Shown: in pieces, positions 52,086 to 60,919 of the stretch
How positions within the stretch are numbered: the stretch's first letter is position 1
Layout: every line of letters starts with the position of its first letter
Assembly (NCBI RefSeq): GCF_900114995.1
Contig: NZ_FOUX01000003.1
Coordinates: 62,001 to 126,000, forward strand
Length of the DNA: 64,000 bases
From: Chitinophaga sp. YR627
Lineage (GTDB): Bacteria > Bacteroidota > Bacteroidia > Chitinophagales > Chitinophagaceae
Direction of reading: 5' to 3'
Translations under genes and position numbers: made by a program
Notes under the pieces: generated by a model
What the model saw: only the letters and a program-made list of their open reading frames with translations
What the model was told of the DNA's origin: nothing
The model's database searches: none

Positions 52086-53225
52086 ATGAAGCTGGGAACT
52101 AAACTTATACATGCAGGTGTTACCCCTGATCCTTCAACCGGGGCAATCATGACCCCGATCTTTCAGACGTCCACGTATGTGCAGAACGCACCGGGCGATC
52201 ATAAAGGATATGAATATGCCCGTACGCAAAACCCCACCCGTGACGCATTACAGAATGCACTGGCTGCCATCGAAAATGGCAAATACGGTATTTCCTTTGG
52301 TAGCGGACTGGCCGCTACAGATGCTGTTATGAAACTGCTGCAGCCTGGTGATGAAGTGATTGCCTCTAACGACCTCTATGGTGGCACCTATCGCATCTTT
52401 ACCAAGATCTTCGAACGCTATGGCATTAAGTTCCATTTCATTGGTATGCAGGATGCCGAAAACATCCGGCAGTATGTCAACAAAAACACAAAGCTGCTCT
52501 GGATAGAAACACCGACCAATCCACTGCTGAATATCATCGATATTGCCGCCAGTGCAAAGATCGCAAAGGAAAACAACCTGCTGCTTTGCGTGGATAATAC
52601 CTTCGCCTCTCCATATCTGCAAAACCCACTCGACCTGGGCGCCGATATCGTTGTACACAGCGCTACCAAATACCTCGGTGGCCATAGCGATGTGGTACAC
52701 GGAGCGATCGTTGTAAAAGATGAAGCACTGGCAAAACAGCTCTATTTCATACAGAATAGCTGTGGCGCCGTACCTGGTCCGCAGGACTGCTTCCTCGTAT
52801 TACGCGGACTCAAGACCCTGCACGTACGTATGCAGCGCCATTGTGAAAACGGCGCTATCATCGCCAGATTCCTCCGCCAGCATCCGAAAGTGGCAAAAGT
52901 ATACTGGTGCGGATTTGAAGACCATCCAAACCATCATATTGCCAGACAACAGATGAGAGACTTCGGCGGTATGATCTCTTTTACCCTGAAAGATGACAGC
53001 CAGGAAGCTGCCTTTAAGGTCTTAAGTGGCACCCATCTGTTCTCCCTCGCAGAATCGCTGGGAGGAGTGGAGTCACTGATAGGACACCCGGCCAGTATGA
53101 CCCATGCTTCTATTCCCCGCGAAGAAAGGATCGCCAATGGACTGGTAGACTCCCTGATCCGGCTGAGTGTAGGCATTGAAGATGTGGATGACCTGATCGC
53201 CGACCTGTCCAAAGCAATCGGATAA
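52086..53225 (+). CDS. Cystathionine gamma-synthase/lyase-family PLP enzyme
   Basis: 379 residues of the Cys/Met-metabolism PLP family. Motifs: YEYARTQNPTRDALQNALAAIE (about 42-63), FGSGLAATDAVMKLL, IETPTNPLLNIIDI, DNTFASPYLQNPL, and the PLP lysine in HSATKYLGGHSDV (about 195-207). The C-terminus has SLGGVESLIGHPASMTHAS and RLSVGIEDVDDLI. Sequence alone does not separate cystathionine gamma-synthase from cystathionine gamma-lyase; the synthase or a dual role is my preferred reading. It is a single-gene unit with a strong terminator. Confidence 0.92.
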   Translation: MKLGTKLIHAGVTPDPSTGAIMTPIFQTSTYVQNAPGDHKGYEYARTQNPTRDALQNALAAIENGKYGISFGSGLAATDAVMKLLQPGDEVIASNDLYGGTYRIFTKIFERYGIKFHFIGMQDAENIRQYVNKNTKLLWIETPTNPLLNIIDIAASAKIAKENNLLLCVDNTFASPYLQNPLDLGADIVVHSATKYLGGHSDVVHGAIVVKDEALAKQLYFIQNSCGAVPGPQDCFLVLRGLKTLHVRMQRHCENGAIIARFLRQHPKVAKVYWCGFEDHPNHHIARQQMRDFGGMISFTLKDDSQEAAFKVLSGTHLFSLAESLGGVESLIGHPASMTHASIPREERIANGLVDSLIRLSVGIEDVDDLIADLSKAIG

Positions 53226-53619
53226 TAAGACAATCAAGCAATATTCCTGATGCAGGAACGAACGCTATATAACCAGGCGTTTGTTCCTGCATCTTTTTTT
53301 AGCATCCCCGGAGCACACTCTTCAATAACTGATCCGCTGTTCTGGCTCCTGAAAAAGATAAAAAAATCACCCTTAGTCAACACTATGCGGTATAAGAGTG
53401 TATAATTAACATGCCTTTAAAGATAAAAACAAATACCCCGGAAGCCTTGTTAACCGGTACTTAGAACAAAAAATACTCACAAATACTCATTATCAATTAA
53501 CTATAATATATAATTCGTTATCTATATAAATTGATATAGTATGAACATCTTTGCTTATTTTTCGGGCAGCCAGAGTAATGCACTCCCGACACAATCAGCA
53601 CAAAACCGAGCAGACCATT
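53226..53619. other. AT-rich intergenic region
   Basis: About 390 bases. After the terminator (53249-53300) it is AT-rich with a small CTATAT/ATATAG palindrome (53522-53539). No supported gene or exact promoter was found. A frame extending the next gene back to 53551 is not family-like. Confidence 0.45.
53249..53300 (+). terminator. Intrinsic terminator of the metB-like gene
   Basis: GATGCAGGAAC (53249-53259) and GTTCCTGCATC (53283-53293) form an 11-bp stem extended by AACGC/GCGTT, followed by a T-run. It starts 23 bases after the stop. Confidence 0.92.
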
Positions 53620-54393
53620 ATGAAATTTGACCAACTGAAGGCCTTTCTGGACGCAAAAGCAGCGCAATACAACAATCCTGACTTTATTCCAGGCGACCCG
53701 ATAAGCATACCTCACAGGTTTACCCAACTTCAGGATATCGAAATTTCAGGCTTGTTCGCAGCCATACTGGCCTGGGGCAACCGTACCACGATCATCAATA
53801 AGTGTACGGATCTCCTGAAGCTGATGGACGATGCACCCTATGACTTCATCAAAAACCATAAGCCCAGGGAACGGATGAAACTCCTTCAGTTCTGCCACCG
53901 CACTTTTAACGGGGTGGACCTGATGTATTTTGTAGAGTTCCTGCAGGGCTATTACAACGACATTACTTCCCTGGAATTCGCTTTCAGCGGCCATATTACC
54001 CCGGAAGACGATACGATCGAAAACGCCCTGCGCGGATTCCATCACATGTTCTTCCTACCGGAGCACCCTGAACGTACACGTAAGCATATTTCCACTCCTG
54101 CGAGAAATTCCGCCTGTAAAAGATTGAATATGTACCTTCGCTGGATGGTGAGGAAGGACGAAAATGGCGTGGATTTTGGATTATGGGAGCATATCCAGCC
54201 ATCGCAATTGGTATGTCCTGTGGATGTGCATGTGGGCAGAGTAGCTACCAGACTGGGTTTGATTCCCGCCGCCAAATCTGACTGGAAAACGGCGATCGCC
54301 CTTACCGAGCAACTCAGGCAGCTGGACCCACTGGACCCGGCGAAATACGACTTCGCATTGTTCGGCCTGGGAGTAATAGAAAAGTATGTTTAA
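53620..54393 (+). CDS. TIGR02757-family (DUF2400) protein
   Basis: 257 residues from the ATG at 53620 (MKFDQLKAFLDAKAAQYN). Conserved blocks: PGDPISIPHRFTQLQDIEISGLFAAILAWGNR, CKRLNMYLRWMVRKDENGVDFGLW, and the C-terminal CPVDVHVGRVATRLGL, which together define TIGR02757/DUF2400. The domain resembles the helix-hairpin-helix glycosylase fold, so a DNA-repair role has been suspected, but no activity is established. Its stop overlaps an ATG (54386) of the next frame, so the pair is probably co-transcribed. Confidence 0.88.
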   Translation: MKFDQLKAFLDAKAAQYNNPDFIPGDPISIPHRFTQLQDIEISGLFAAILAWGNRTTIINKCTDLLKLMDDAPYDFIKNHKPRERMKLLQFCHRTFNGVDLMYFVEFLQGYYNDITSLEFAFSGHITPEDDTIENALRGFHHMFFLPEHPERTRKHISTPARNSACKRLNMYLRWMVRKDENGVDFGLWEHIQPSQLVCPVDVHVGRVATRLGLIPAAKSDWKTAIALTEQLRQLDPLDPAKYDFALFGLGVIEKYV

Positions 54394-54406
54394 TAAATAT
54401 AGCGCA

Positions 54407-55369
54407 ATGATGAAGCGATTTTTGGTGTCAATGGCAATGGGCGCCGTGCTGGCACTTCCGGCAACAGCCCAGAATCAGGAAGAAAAAAGAGATTATATCG
54501 ACCTTGCCTACAATTTTCAGAAAGGCCAGCAGTTTGAACTGAAACAGGAAAGCCGCAGTGAGACATACACGACCGTAGACGATATCATGCAGCGTGTATC
54601 CCGCGATTTCAACAACAGTATCAGTATCCAGGTGTCGGATGTGGCTGATGGCCATCTCTACCTTGAATTCAGATATAAAGAGCTGAAATTCAACTTCAAT
54701 GCTAAAAATCAGAACATCCTGGTAGATGCCGGTGTTCCCAACGATAAAGAACCTTTCCAGGCGGCCCTGAAAAGCATCATAGACCACCCGTTCACCGTTG
54801 ATATCTCCAATTCCGGATTTATCAACAAGATCACCGGTCTGGATGAACTGCTGGATAAAGCCTCCGCTACCTTCTCCAGTCTGAAGGAAGACGAAAGGGA
54901 AGCATACAAGAAACTGATGAAAGACCAGTTTGGAACAGCCGCCTTCCGTACCTGGCTGGAACAACTGCTGGTGATCTATCCGGTACGCAGTATCAAGACC
55001 GGCACCCGCTGGGAAGAAACTGTACCTATCCGTACAGGACTGGTAGGAGATATAGACCTCTATTGGAACCTGCAAACCTGGGACGCCCAGACTGCCAAGA
55101 TCTCTGGTACAGGTAAAGTACATACCAATAAAGTAGAAACCTTTACCATCGAAGACGGTATCACGGCAACCGCAGAAGTAGACGGCGATATCATGACCAA
55201 CTACCTGATAGACCGCAATACCGGCTTACCAAGCATCTGTGCACAGAATATGGAAATGAACGGTACGTATACCTACAAGGCTAACAAAGCCAAACGTATC
55301 AAGAAAGATATCAAGGTGCCGGTGAAAATAGTCACCAACTCCTCCTACAAGATCAAACAAATGAAATAA
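54407..55369 (+). CDS. DUF6263-like secreted protein
   Basis: 320 residues from the ATG at 54407; an ATG at 54386 overlapping the previous stop would add seven residues. A signal peptide ends at LPATAQ. The mature part is beta-rich: NFQKGQQFELKQESRSETYT, then SIIDHPFTVDISNSGFINKITGLDELLDK, RSIKTGTRWEETVPIRTG and IDRNTGLPSICAQNMEMNGTYT. This matches my recollection of DUF6263, a Bacteroidota family of unknown function. It is followed directly by a strong terminator. Confidence 0.75.
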   Translation: MMKRFLVSMAMGAVLALPATAQNQEEKRDYIDLAYNFQKGQQFELKQESRSETYTTVDDIMQRVSRDFNNSISIQVSDVADGHLYLEFRYKELKFNFNAKNQNILVDAGVPNDKEPFQAALKSIIDHPFTVDISNSGFINKITGLDELLDKASATFSSLKEDEREAYKKLMKDQFGTAAFRTWLEQLLVIYPVRSIKTGTRWEETVPIRTGLVGDIDLYWNLQTWDAQTAKISGTGKVHTNKVETFTIEDGITATAEVDGDIMTNYLIDRNTGLPSICAQNMEMNGTYTYKANKAKRIKKDIKVPVKIVTNSSYKIKQMK

Positions 55370-55374
55370 TACAG

Positions 55375-55409
55375 AAAAAGGTCCGCTAATGGCGGACCTT
55401 TTTATTTTT
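55375..55409 (+). terminator. Intrinsic terminator of the DUF6263-like gene
   Basis: AAAAAGGTCCGC (55375-55386) and GCGGACCTTTTT (55392-55403) form a 12-bp stem with a 5-base loop, followed by ATTTTTG. Its tail overlaps a -7 box of the next gene. Confidence 0.93.
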
Positions 55410-55410
55410 G
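55403..55410 (+). promoter_or_regulatory. -7 box overlapping a terminator tail
   Basis: TATTTTTG matches TAnnTTTG exactly, ends 6 bases before the ATG at 55417 and lies within the T-rich tail of the preceding terminator. Confidence 0.35.
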
Positions 55411-55416
55411 TGCTGT

Positions 55417-55743
55417 ATGATGCAATTACTTCCGGAAACGGCCCAACAGCTAACTGCGGATGCCGGTCTGCCAATGGCGGCCGGTATGACCTACGATCAG
55501 CTGGAAGAGGCCCTGGCTGAAAAGCTTGAACAGCTGATCAGTTCCGACTTTCAACAATTTGTGCTGCTGCTTTATAAAATAGATGTTTCTGAATTCAGTA
55601 TCCGGCAGGTACTGGAGGCCGACCTGACACCCGGTGTTTACAGAAAGATAGCTGCACTGCTGATAGAAAGACAACAGGAAAAGATCCTTTCCCGTAAAAA
55701 ATATAGCCAGCCTCCTCCCGATGACGGAGAGGAGAAATGGTAA
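55417..55743 (+). CDS. Small hypothetical protein
   Basis: Not recognised. 108 residues from the ATG at 55417 (MMQLLPETAQQL); the second ATG at 55420 is also possible. It is largely helical, with heptad-like stretches (YDQLEEALAEKLEQLISSDFQQFVLLLYKID in two parts) and a Lys/Pro-rich tail (SRKKYSQPPPDDGEEKW). No signal peptide or membrane segment, so probably cytoplasmic. It converges with the fatty acid hydroxylase gene, five bases apart. Confidence 0.7.
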   Translation: MMQLLPETAQQLTADAGLPMAAGMTYDQLEEALAEKLEQLISSDFQQFVLLLYKIDVSEFSIRQVLEADLTPGVYRKIAALLIERQQEKILSRKKYSQPPPDDGEEKW

Positions 55744-55748
55744 CAGGA

Positions 55749-56411
55749 TTATTTATTGAACATCAGTTCCCGCACTTTCTCCTTGTCCTCTTTTTCCTTC
55801 TCCAGGTCAAAGCTGGTACCAAATATATAATCCCATATACTGGAGCTTACCCCAAAGCCTTTCTCATCACCTTTATAGTGATGCAGGTGATGGTTACGCC
55901 ATAATGGTTTCAGAAACTTTGCCGGCGGATTCCATGCATGGATCGCATAGTGCATACTGCCGTAAATCAGGTATCCCAGCATAAAACCCGGGAAGAACAT
56001 AAAAGTATACTCCCGGAGAAAAATATACTGCACGCTGAAAATAACCGAAGCCAGGATCAGGCTGGGCACAGGCGGCATGAATAAACGCTGTTTGTCACGC
56101 GGGTACTCATGGTGATTACCATGCATCACATAGATGAACCGCTTTACCCGCTGGCTGTCGCTACTGAAATGGAACAGATAGCGGTGCATCAGGTATTCAA
56201 ATAAGGTCCAGAAAAACATAGCACCCAGAAAAGTAGTCACCACACGGGTAATACTGAATCCTAATGTGTCGTAACTGTAAAATAGCATGTAACCGATGAT
56301 GGGGATGTACATGGCCCATATAACCAGGGGGTGTGTTTTGGTGAGCATCTCCAAATACCTGCTTTCAAATAATCTCGCCTGTCCCTTGTTCTTAATCTTA
56401 TCAAACTTCAT
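55749..56411 (-). CDS. Fatty acid hydroxylase / sterol desaturase-family membrane protein
   Basis: 220 residues with about four transmembrane helices. The di-iron His motifs of the family are present: HRYLFH (about 76-81), HGNHHEYP (about 94-101), HYAIH and HHLHHYKG near the C-terminus. Members hydroxylate or desaturate lipid chains; in Bacteroidota, sphingolipid or hydroxy fatty acid modification is a possible use. Single gene; the substrate cannot be told from sequence. Confidence 0.9.
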   Translation of the reverse strand: MKFDKIKNKGQARLFESRYLEMLTKTHPLVIWAMYIPIIGYMLFYSYDTLGFSITRVVTTFLGAMFFWTLFEYLMHRYLFHFSSDSQRVKRFIYVMHGNHHEYPRDKQRLFMPPVPSLILASVIFSVQYIFLREYTFMFFPGFMLGYLIYGSMHYAIHAWNPPAKFLKPLWRNHHLHHYKGDEKGFGVSSSIWDYIFGTSFDLEKEKEDKEKVRELMFNK

Positions 56412-57114
56412 AACTCCTTTATTTAATGCAAATAAGTGCCTAAACGAATGACATGTTGGTTTCCTGTTCTGTCTAACTTATGCCCGAAAAAAATGCTTCC
56501 GCGAATATTATGCCGATCTTATGCATCTTGCGGGTATGTGAATATCTATTTGCGTCCATCAGGACACCCGGGAAGTAATCAGTGTTATGTTAATCATATG
56601 AACCGGGGCGTCACAAAACAGGCAATACAACTGATTATTACTGGAAATAAACTATTGATCTTAAATTATATACATTCCGGGGTACTGATAAATACGGTGC
56701 TAACATCCTTTATTGATTGGTGAACATTCCTATCAAGTGGTAATGTCCGTTTGTCATGAGAAGACACCGTAATTTATCGAATTTCCCTAAGCTACTGGCA
56801 CAAATTCTCAGATAAATCTGCTCGTCATATCTACCATATTAACGGGTGATAGCTTGTATCAGCACATGCTGATTATCAATACACGACCAACCTGTCCCTG
56901 ATAATAAACGTTCACCACCACAATATCCCCTATAGTCACGTTTGGAATATATCCCGGCAACAATCCCTCCAAAAAGTGGCGCCTGCCACCCATAGGGATG
57001 CCTTTTCTTTTATTAAAGATCATTGATGAATGAATTCCTAATTCGTAATTCCTAATTCCTAATTGGCATTTGCCCTATATTTACAGATCATACAACCAGA
57101 ACCAACTACTTATT
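56412..57114. other. Large intergenic region with a repeat copy
   Basis: About 700 bases without a supported gene. A 95-codon + strand frame (56436-56723) looks random. The GAATTAG repeat copy 2 lies at 57032-57064, just before a TATATTTA near-match to the -7 box (57076-57083). Otherwise I see nothing. Confidence 0.5.
57032..57064 (-). repeat. GAATTAG heptamer repeat, copy 2
   Basis: Reverse complement of the repeat at 27507-27538, matching at 29 of 31 positions, with the same internal 2-base interruption. It lies about 50 bases before the FAH start. Confidence 0.8.
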
Positions 57115-58122
57115 ATGAAACTTGTTAGTTATCTACGGGATGAAGCTGACCACCTGGCCATTTTAATTGGCGACAAATTGTATAACACACAGGACCTGCA
57201 CCCCAATCTGCCCGGCAACATGCAGATGTTCTTACTCTCCTGGGAAGAGGTAATAGACCTGGCCCTCGAAATCGATACACAGCTGAAAGCCGGAAAACAT
57301 ATCGGCTCAGCGACCCCGATCCCTTATGATTCGGTGGAGATACTGGCGCCTGTTCCGGCGCCTACATCCTGCCGCGATGGCTATGCTTTCAGACAGCACG
57401 TGGCTGCTGCAAGACGTAACCGCCGGGTAGACATGATCCCTGAATTTGATCAGTATCCGATCTTCTATTTCACCAACCATAATGCAATACAGGGCCCCGG
57501 CGATGTATTGTGTATGCCTGACCACTTCGATAAACTGGACTTCGAACTGGAAGCAGCCATCGTTATCTGCAAATTCGGTCGCAACATACCGGCAGCTGAA
57601 GCAGACAACTATATCGGCGGCTTCATGATCATGAATGACATGAGCGCCCGCACACTGCAGATGGAAGAAATGAAGCTCAATCTGGGACCTGCCAAAGGCA
57701 AGGATTTCAGTACCGTGATAGGGCCTATGCTCGTTACACCGGATGAACTGGAACACCTGCTCATTCCGGCAAAACCAGGTCATACCGGTAACAACTATAA
57801 CCTGAAAATGACCTGCCGCGTAAATGGCGTACAGGTAAGTGAAGGTAACATGGGTGACATGGACTGGACCTTCGCAGAGATCATCGAACGTTGCGCTTAT
57901 GGCGCCAATATCTATCCGGGTGATGTAATAGGCAGTGGTACCGTAGGTACAGGCTGTTTCCTTGAACTGAACGGCACGGGTAAACGTGAAAATCCTGATT
58001 ACCAGGAACAATGGTTACAACCAGGTGATGTAGTGGAAATGGATATCGACGGACTGGGTACACTGAAAAATACAATTGTAGCAGAAGAAACAGACTTCTC
58101 CATTCTGCAGTTGAAAAAATAA
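57115..58122 (+). CDS. Fumarylacetoacetate hydrolase-family protein
   Basis: 335 residues from the ATG at 57115 (MKLVSYLRDEADHLAIL). Family blocks: an N-terminal segment (about 1-90), then DFELEAAIVICKFGRNIPA with the acidic metal ligands, GGFMIMNDMSART, GPAKGKDFSTVIGPMLVTPDEL and a late GDVIGSGTVGTGC. It cleaves acylpyruvate-type C-C bonds; fumarylacetoacetate hydrolysis, the last step of tyrosine breakdown, is likely given the flavin reductase 9 bases downstream, a pairing I recall from this phylum. hmgA or hppD genes are not in the window. Confidence 0.88.
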   Translation: MKLVSYLRDEADHLAILIGDKLYNTQDLHPNLPGNMQMFLLSWEEVIDLALEIDTQLKAGKHIGSATPIPYDSVEILAPVPAPTSCRDGYAFRQHVAAARRNRRVDMIPEFDQYPIFYFTNHNAIQGPGDVLCMPDHFDKLDFELEAAIVICKFGRNIPAAEADNYIGGFMIMNDMSARTLQMEEMKLNLGPAKGKDFSTVIGPMLVTPDELEHLLIPAKPGHTGNNYNLKMTCRVNGVQVSEGNMGDMDWTFAEIIERCAYGANIYPGDVIGSGTVGTGCFLELNGTGKRENPDYQEQWLQPGDVVEMDIDGLGTLKNTIVAEETDFSILQLKK

Positions 58123-58131
58123 TAAGACCAC

Positions 58132-59016
58132 ATGCAAATCATTCCAGGACAGGTGCCAACGGCGGCGTTACAGGGCTACCTGCAGGGCGCTGTTGCACCC
58201 AGACCCATCTGCTTTGCCAGCACCGTTGATAAAGAGGGGAGGCCTAATCTGTCGCCCTTCAGCTTCTTCAATATCTTTGGCAGCAACCCGGTTACACTGA
58301 TCTTTTCTCCTGCACGCAGGGTACGTGATAATACCACCAAACATACGCTGGAAAATATCCTGGAAACAATGGAAGTGGTCATCAACGTGGTGAACTATTC
58401 CATGGTGCAACAGGCATCTCTTTCCAGCTGTGAATATCCAAAGGGAACAAATGAATTTGAGAAGTCAGGATTCACCCCCGTCGCTGCTGAAAAAGTGAAA
58501 CCTTTCCGCGTGAAAGAAAGTCCCGTACAGTTTGAGTGTAAAGTAAAAGAAGTGCTGACACAGGGCACTGAAGGTGGCGCAGGTAATCTGATCATCTGCG
58601 AGGCCGTCATGATCCATATTAACGATGAGATCCTGAATGAAGCCGGTAGCATCGATCCGCATAAGATCGACCTGGTGGCCCGTATGGGAGGCGATTATTA
58701 CTGTCGTGCATCCGGCGCAGCCGTATTCGAAGTAGCCAAACCCAATACCTCACTCGGTATCGGTATAGATGCACTGCCACTGTCTGTCAGACAAAGCAGC
58801 ATCCTTACCGGCAACAATCTCGGACAACTGGCCAACGTACATGTACAACCTGAAATAGATCCTGCATTTGAAGATGATCACCTGAAGAACATCTTTCAGT
58901 ACTACAGTATCACACCTGATGAAATGGAAAAAGAACTCCATCGTCATGCACAGCAACTACTGGAAAAAGGGCATATACAGGAAGCCTGGCAGGTGTTACT
59001 GGCCGGCGCACAATAA
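58132..59016 (+). CDS. Flavin reductase-family protein
   Basis: 294 residues. The FMN-binding split-barrel (about 10-190) shows GAVAPRPICFASTVDKEGRPNLSPFSFFNIFGSNPVTLIF, then VINVVNYSMVQQASLSSCEYPKGTNEFEKSGFTP. The C-terminal helical extension (about 215-294) is atypical for a minimal flavin reductase. It follows the FAH gene by 9 bases and is co-transcribed, ending in a strong shared terminator. Probably uses FMN; electron acceptor unknown. Confidence 0.88.
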   Translation: MQIIPGQVPTAALQGYLQGAVAPRPICFASTVDKEGRPNLSPFSFFNIFGSNPVTLIFSPARRVRDNTTKHTLENILETMEVVINVVNYSMVQQASLSSCEYPKGTNEFEKSGFTPVAAEKVKPFRVKESPVQFECKVKEVLTQGTEGGAGNLIICEAVMIHINDEILNEAGSIDPHKIDLVARMGGDYYCRASGAAVFEVAKPNTSLGIGIDALPLSVRQSSILTGNNLGQLANVHVQPEIDPAFEDDHLKNIFQYYSITPDEMEKELHRHAQQLLEKGHIQEAWQVLLAGAQ

Positions 59017-59037
59017 TTGTGTATATACACAGACAAT

Positions 59038-59072
59038 AAAAAAGCCCCGTATCAGTGATACGGGGCTTTTTT
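59038..59072. terminator. Bidirectional intrinsic terminator
   Basis: A perfect 16-bp stem, AAAAAAGCCCCGTATC (59038-59053) with GATACGGGGCTTTTTT (59057-59072), and a 3-base loop. It has T-runs on both strands, serving the FAH-flavin reductase unit (+) and the DUF4197 gene (-). Confidence 0.95.
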
Positions 59073-59091
59073 ATAAATCGTTCAACAATCC

Positions 59092-59838
59092 TTATTTGCT
59101 GCCGGAGCTGCTGCCGAATACTTTCTTCAGCAGATCAGTTGTTCTTGCAGCCGGATTAGCGCGGATATTAGATTCCTCTTTCGCAATCTGGTCAAACAGC
59201 GCAGTCACCGCCATACCTGTTACATAGTCCTGTAAATCAGGGTTTACCTTGTTGAAGGTAGTTGGCAGTTTGTTGTACGCAGTAACGATATTGCCATAAT
59301 ATTTTGTAGCGCTGGTGCTATCCAGTGAACCTTTTACCACCGGAGAGAAAGCTGCTTTCAGTTTGTCAGTTGTTTTGCCTTTGAAATACTCAGTAGCGGA
59401 GTTGTTACCACCGGAAACCAGTTTCAGGGCATCTGTGATGCTCATTTCCTTGATCGCATCCACAAAGATCGGCGCTGCATAACCTACCGCTTTTTCAGCA
59501 GCACGGTTGATAGACAGGATCGCCTGATCTACCTGCGCACCCATACCCACACCACGGAGGGTATTACCGATTTTTACCGCATCTGGCGGGAGCAACATTT
59601 TATAGAGTTCGTTTCCGAAGAAACCGTCAGTTTTGTTCAGATTAGCGATACCATTGGCTACGCCTTTCGCCAGGGCTTCTTTGATCGCGCTGCCTGCTTC
59701 ACCTTGCGTAACATTGGATGTTCCGGTTTTGGAAGCTGCACTGCTTGCCGCTTCACCTAATTTCTTCAGCAACTGTGCCTGGGTAGCGGGCACGAAAGCT
59801 ATACCTGATAATAATAGAACGCATAGTTTCTTGTACAT
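59092..59838 (-). CDS. DUF4197 exported protein
   Basis: 248 residues with a signal peptide ending at PATQAQ. The mature helical domain matches DUF4197: AIKEALAKGVANGIANLNKTDGFFGNELYKMLLPPDAVKI, AILSINRAAEKAVGYAAPIFVDAIKEMSITDALKLVSGG, and the C-terminal VTGMAVTALFDQIAKEESNIRANPAAR. Function unknown; found in both Bacteroidota and Pseudomonadota. Single gene. Confidence 0.9.
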   Translation of the reverse strand: MYKKLCVLLLSGIAFVPATQAQLLKKLGEAASSAASKTGTSNVTQGEAGSAIKEALAKGVANGIANLNKTDGFFGNELYKMLLPPDAVKIGNTLRGVGMGAQVDQAILSINRAAEKAVGYAAPIFVDAIKEMSITDALKLVSGGNNSATEYFKGKTTDKLKAAFSPVVKGSLDSTSATKYYGNIVTAYNKLPTTFNKVNPDLQDYVTGMAVTALFDQIAKEESNIRANPAARTTDLLKKVFGSSSGSK

Positions 59839-59906
59839 AGACTGGATTGTTGTGGTTTTATATGCAAAATAGTAACAATATTTAGAAGCGCTACTATAAA
59901 GTTAGA

Positions 59907-59937
59907 ACAAAAAGAACCCTCCAGGTTTAATGGAGGG
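59907..59937 (-). terminator. Intrinsic terminator of the universal stress protein gene
   Basis: CCCTCCA (59917-59923) and TGGAGGG (59931-59937) form a 7-bp stem, with TTCTTTTTG following on the minus strand. It lies 12 bases past the stop. Confidence 0.75.
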
Positions 59938-59948
59938 ACGAGCGGTAT

Positions 59949-60782
59949 TTATTCATGTATTGCCAGCATGGGAATATGCGTGTGGAATGCCAGCTGAGCC
60001 GTACGACTACGTTTGAAGATACTTTCAAACAGCCCGTGTTTACGGGGGATCGTAATGATCAGATCGGCTTTTTCCCGGTCCGCAAACTCCATAATGCCCT
60101 GTACAACGTTCGAATGATCAATGAAATGATATTTTGGATGAAGACCTTCCAGCAGGGTATCCAGCAATAAACTGGCTTCTGGTGTATCGCTGGCAAGTCC
60201 TTTTCCTTCCTTGTCGATATTCAGCACATGTAATTCTCCCTGGAATACGTTTAACAGTCTTTTCAGCGGATAGATCGGTGTACCGGTGCCTACTTTTTTG
60301 AAATCGCAGGCAAAAACGATCCGTTTTACCGGCTGAAAGGAAACATTGGACGGAATGATCATAACAGGGCAGGAGGTATGTTTCACCACATCGATGGTAT
60401 TGGACCCGATCAGGATCTCTTCCAGCTGGCTGCCGCCGGTGGTACCCATAATGATCAGATCAGCCTTTTCCTCCTTGCTGAGGTCTTCGATGCTGGCCGC
60501 CAGCAGATTATTATCTGCCCGGTAATCCAGTTCGACGCCACCCGGCAATATAGGCAGCAGGTCCTGTTTCATATGTTCCAGTCCTTCCAGACTGGCAGCT
60601 TTCAGCTCATTGGGATCTACCATGGGGATGGAGGTCGGCACATCGGGGATGGGCACGATCAGTTCATAAGCATGGTAAAGCAGAATACGGGCGGTACCCA
60701 TCTGCGCTGCCAGTCCCAGTGCATAACGGGCGGCATTATAGGCAGTAGCGGAAAAGTCTGTAGGTACGATGATGGTTTTCAT
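59949..60782 (-). CDS. Universal stress protein, tandem UspA domains
   Basis: 277 residues with two UspA-like domains (about 1-145 and 150-277). The first has IIVPTDFSATAYNAARYALGLA and the ATP-binding signature IIMGTTGGSQLEEILIGSNTIDVVKHTSCPVMII; the second begins RIVFACDFKKVG and is degenerate at the glycine-rich loop (TIPRKHGLFESIFKRSRTAQL). Such proteins bind ATP or AMP and influence survival under stress. Single gene. Confidence 0.92.
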   Translation of the reverse strand: MKTIIVPTDFSATAYNAARYALGLAAQMGTARILLYHAYELIVPIPDVPTSIPMVDPNELKAASLEGLEHMKQDLLPILPGGVELDYRADNNLLAASIEDLSKEEKADLIIMGTTGGSQLEEILIGSNTIDVVKHTSCPVMIIPSNVSFQPVKRIVFACDFKKVGTGTPIYPLKRLLNVFQGELHVLNIDKEGKGLASDTPEASLLLDTLLEGLHPKYHFIDHSNVVQGIMEFADREKADLIITIPRKHGLFESIFKRSRTAQLAFHTHIPMLAIHE

Positions 60783-60885
60783 CCTGTGTGTGTTTTAAAG
60801 CTGATGAATCCCTGATTGGGGGCCTCATACATAATGAAAATTTGATGCCAAACCCGTGTTTCGCTCATTTACCCTTTAAATCGAC

Positions 60886-60893
60886 TATTTTTG
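60886..60893 (+). promoter_or_regulatory. -7 box for lysS
   Basis: TATTTTTG matches TAnnTTTG exactly, 26 bases before the ATG at 60920. No -33 TTTG at standard spacing. Confidence 0.5.
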
Positions 60894-60919
60894 CACTCCA
60901 ATTATTGTAATCAGTACAC

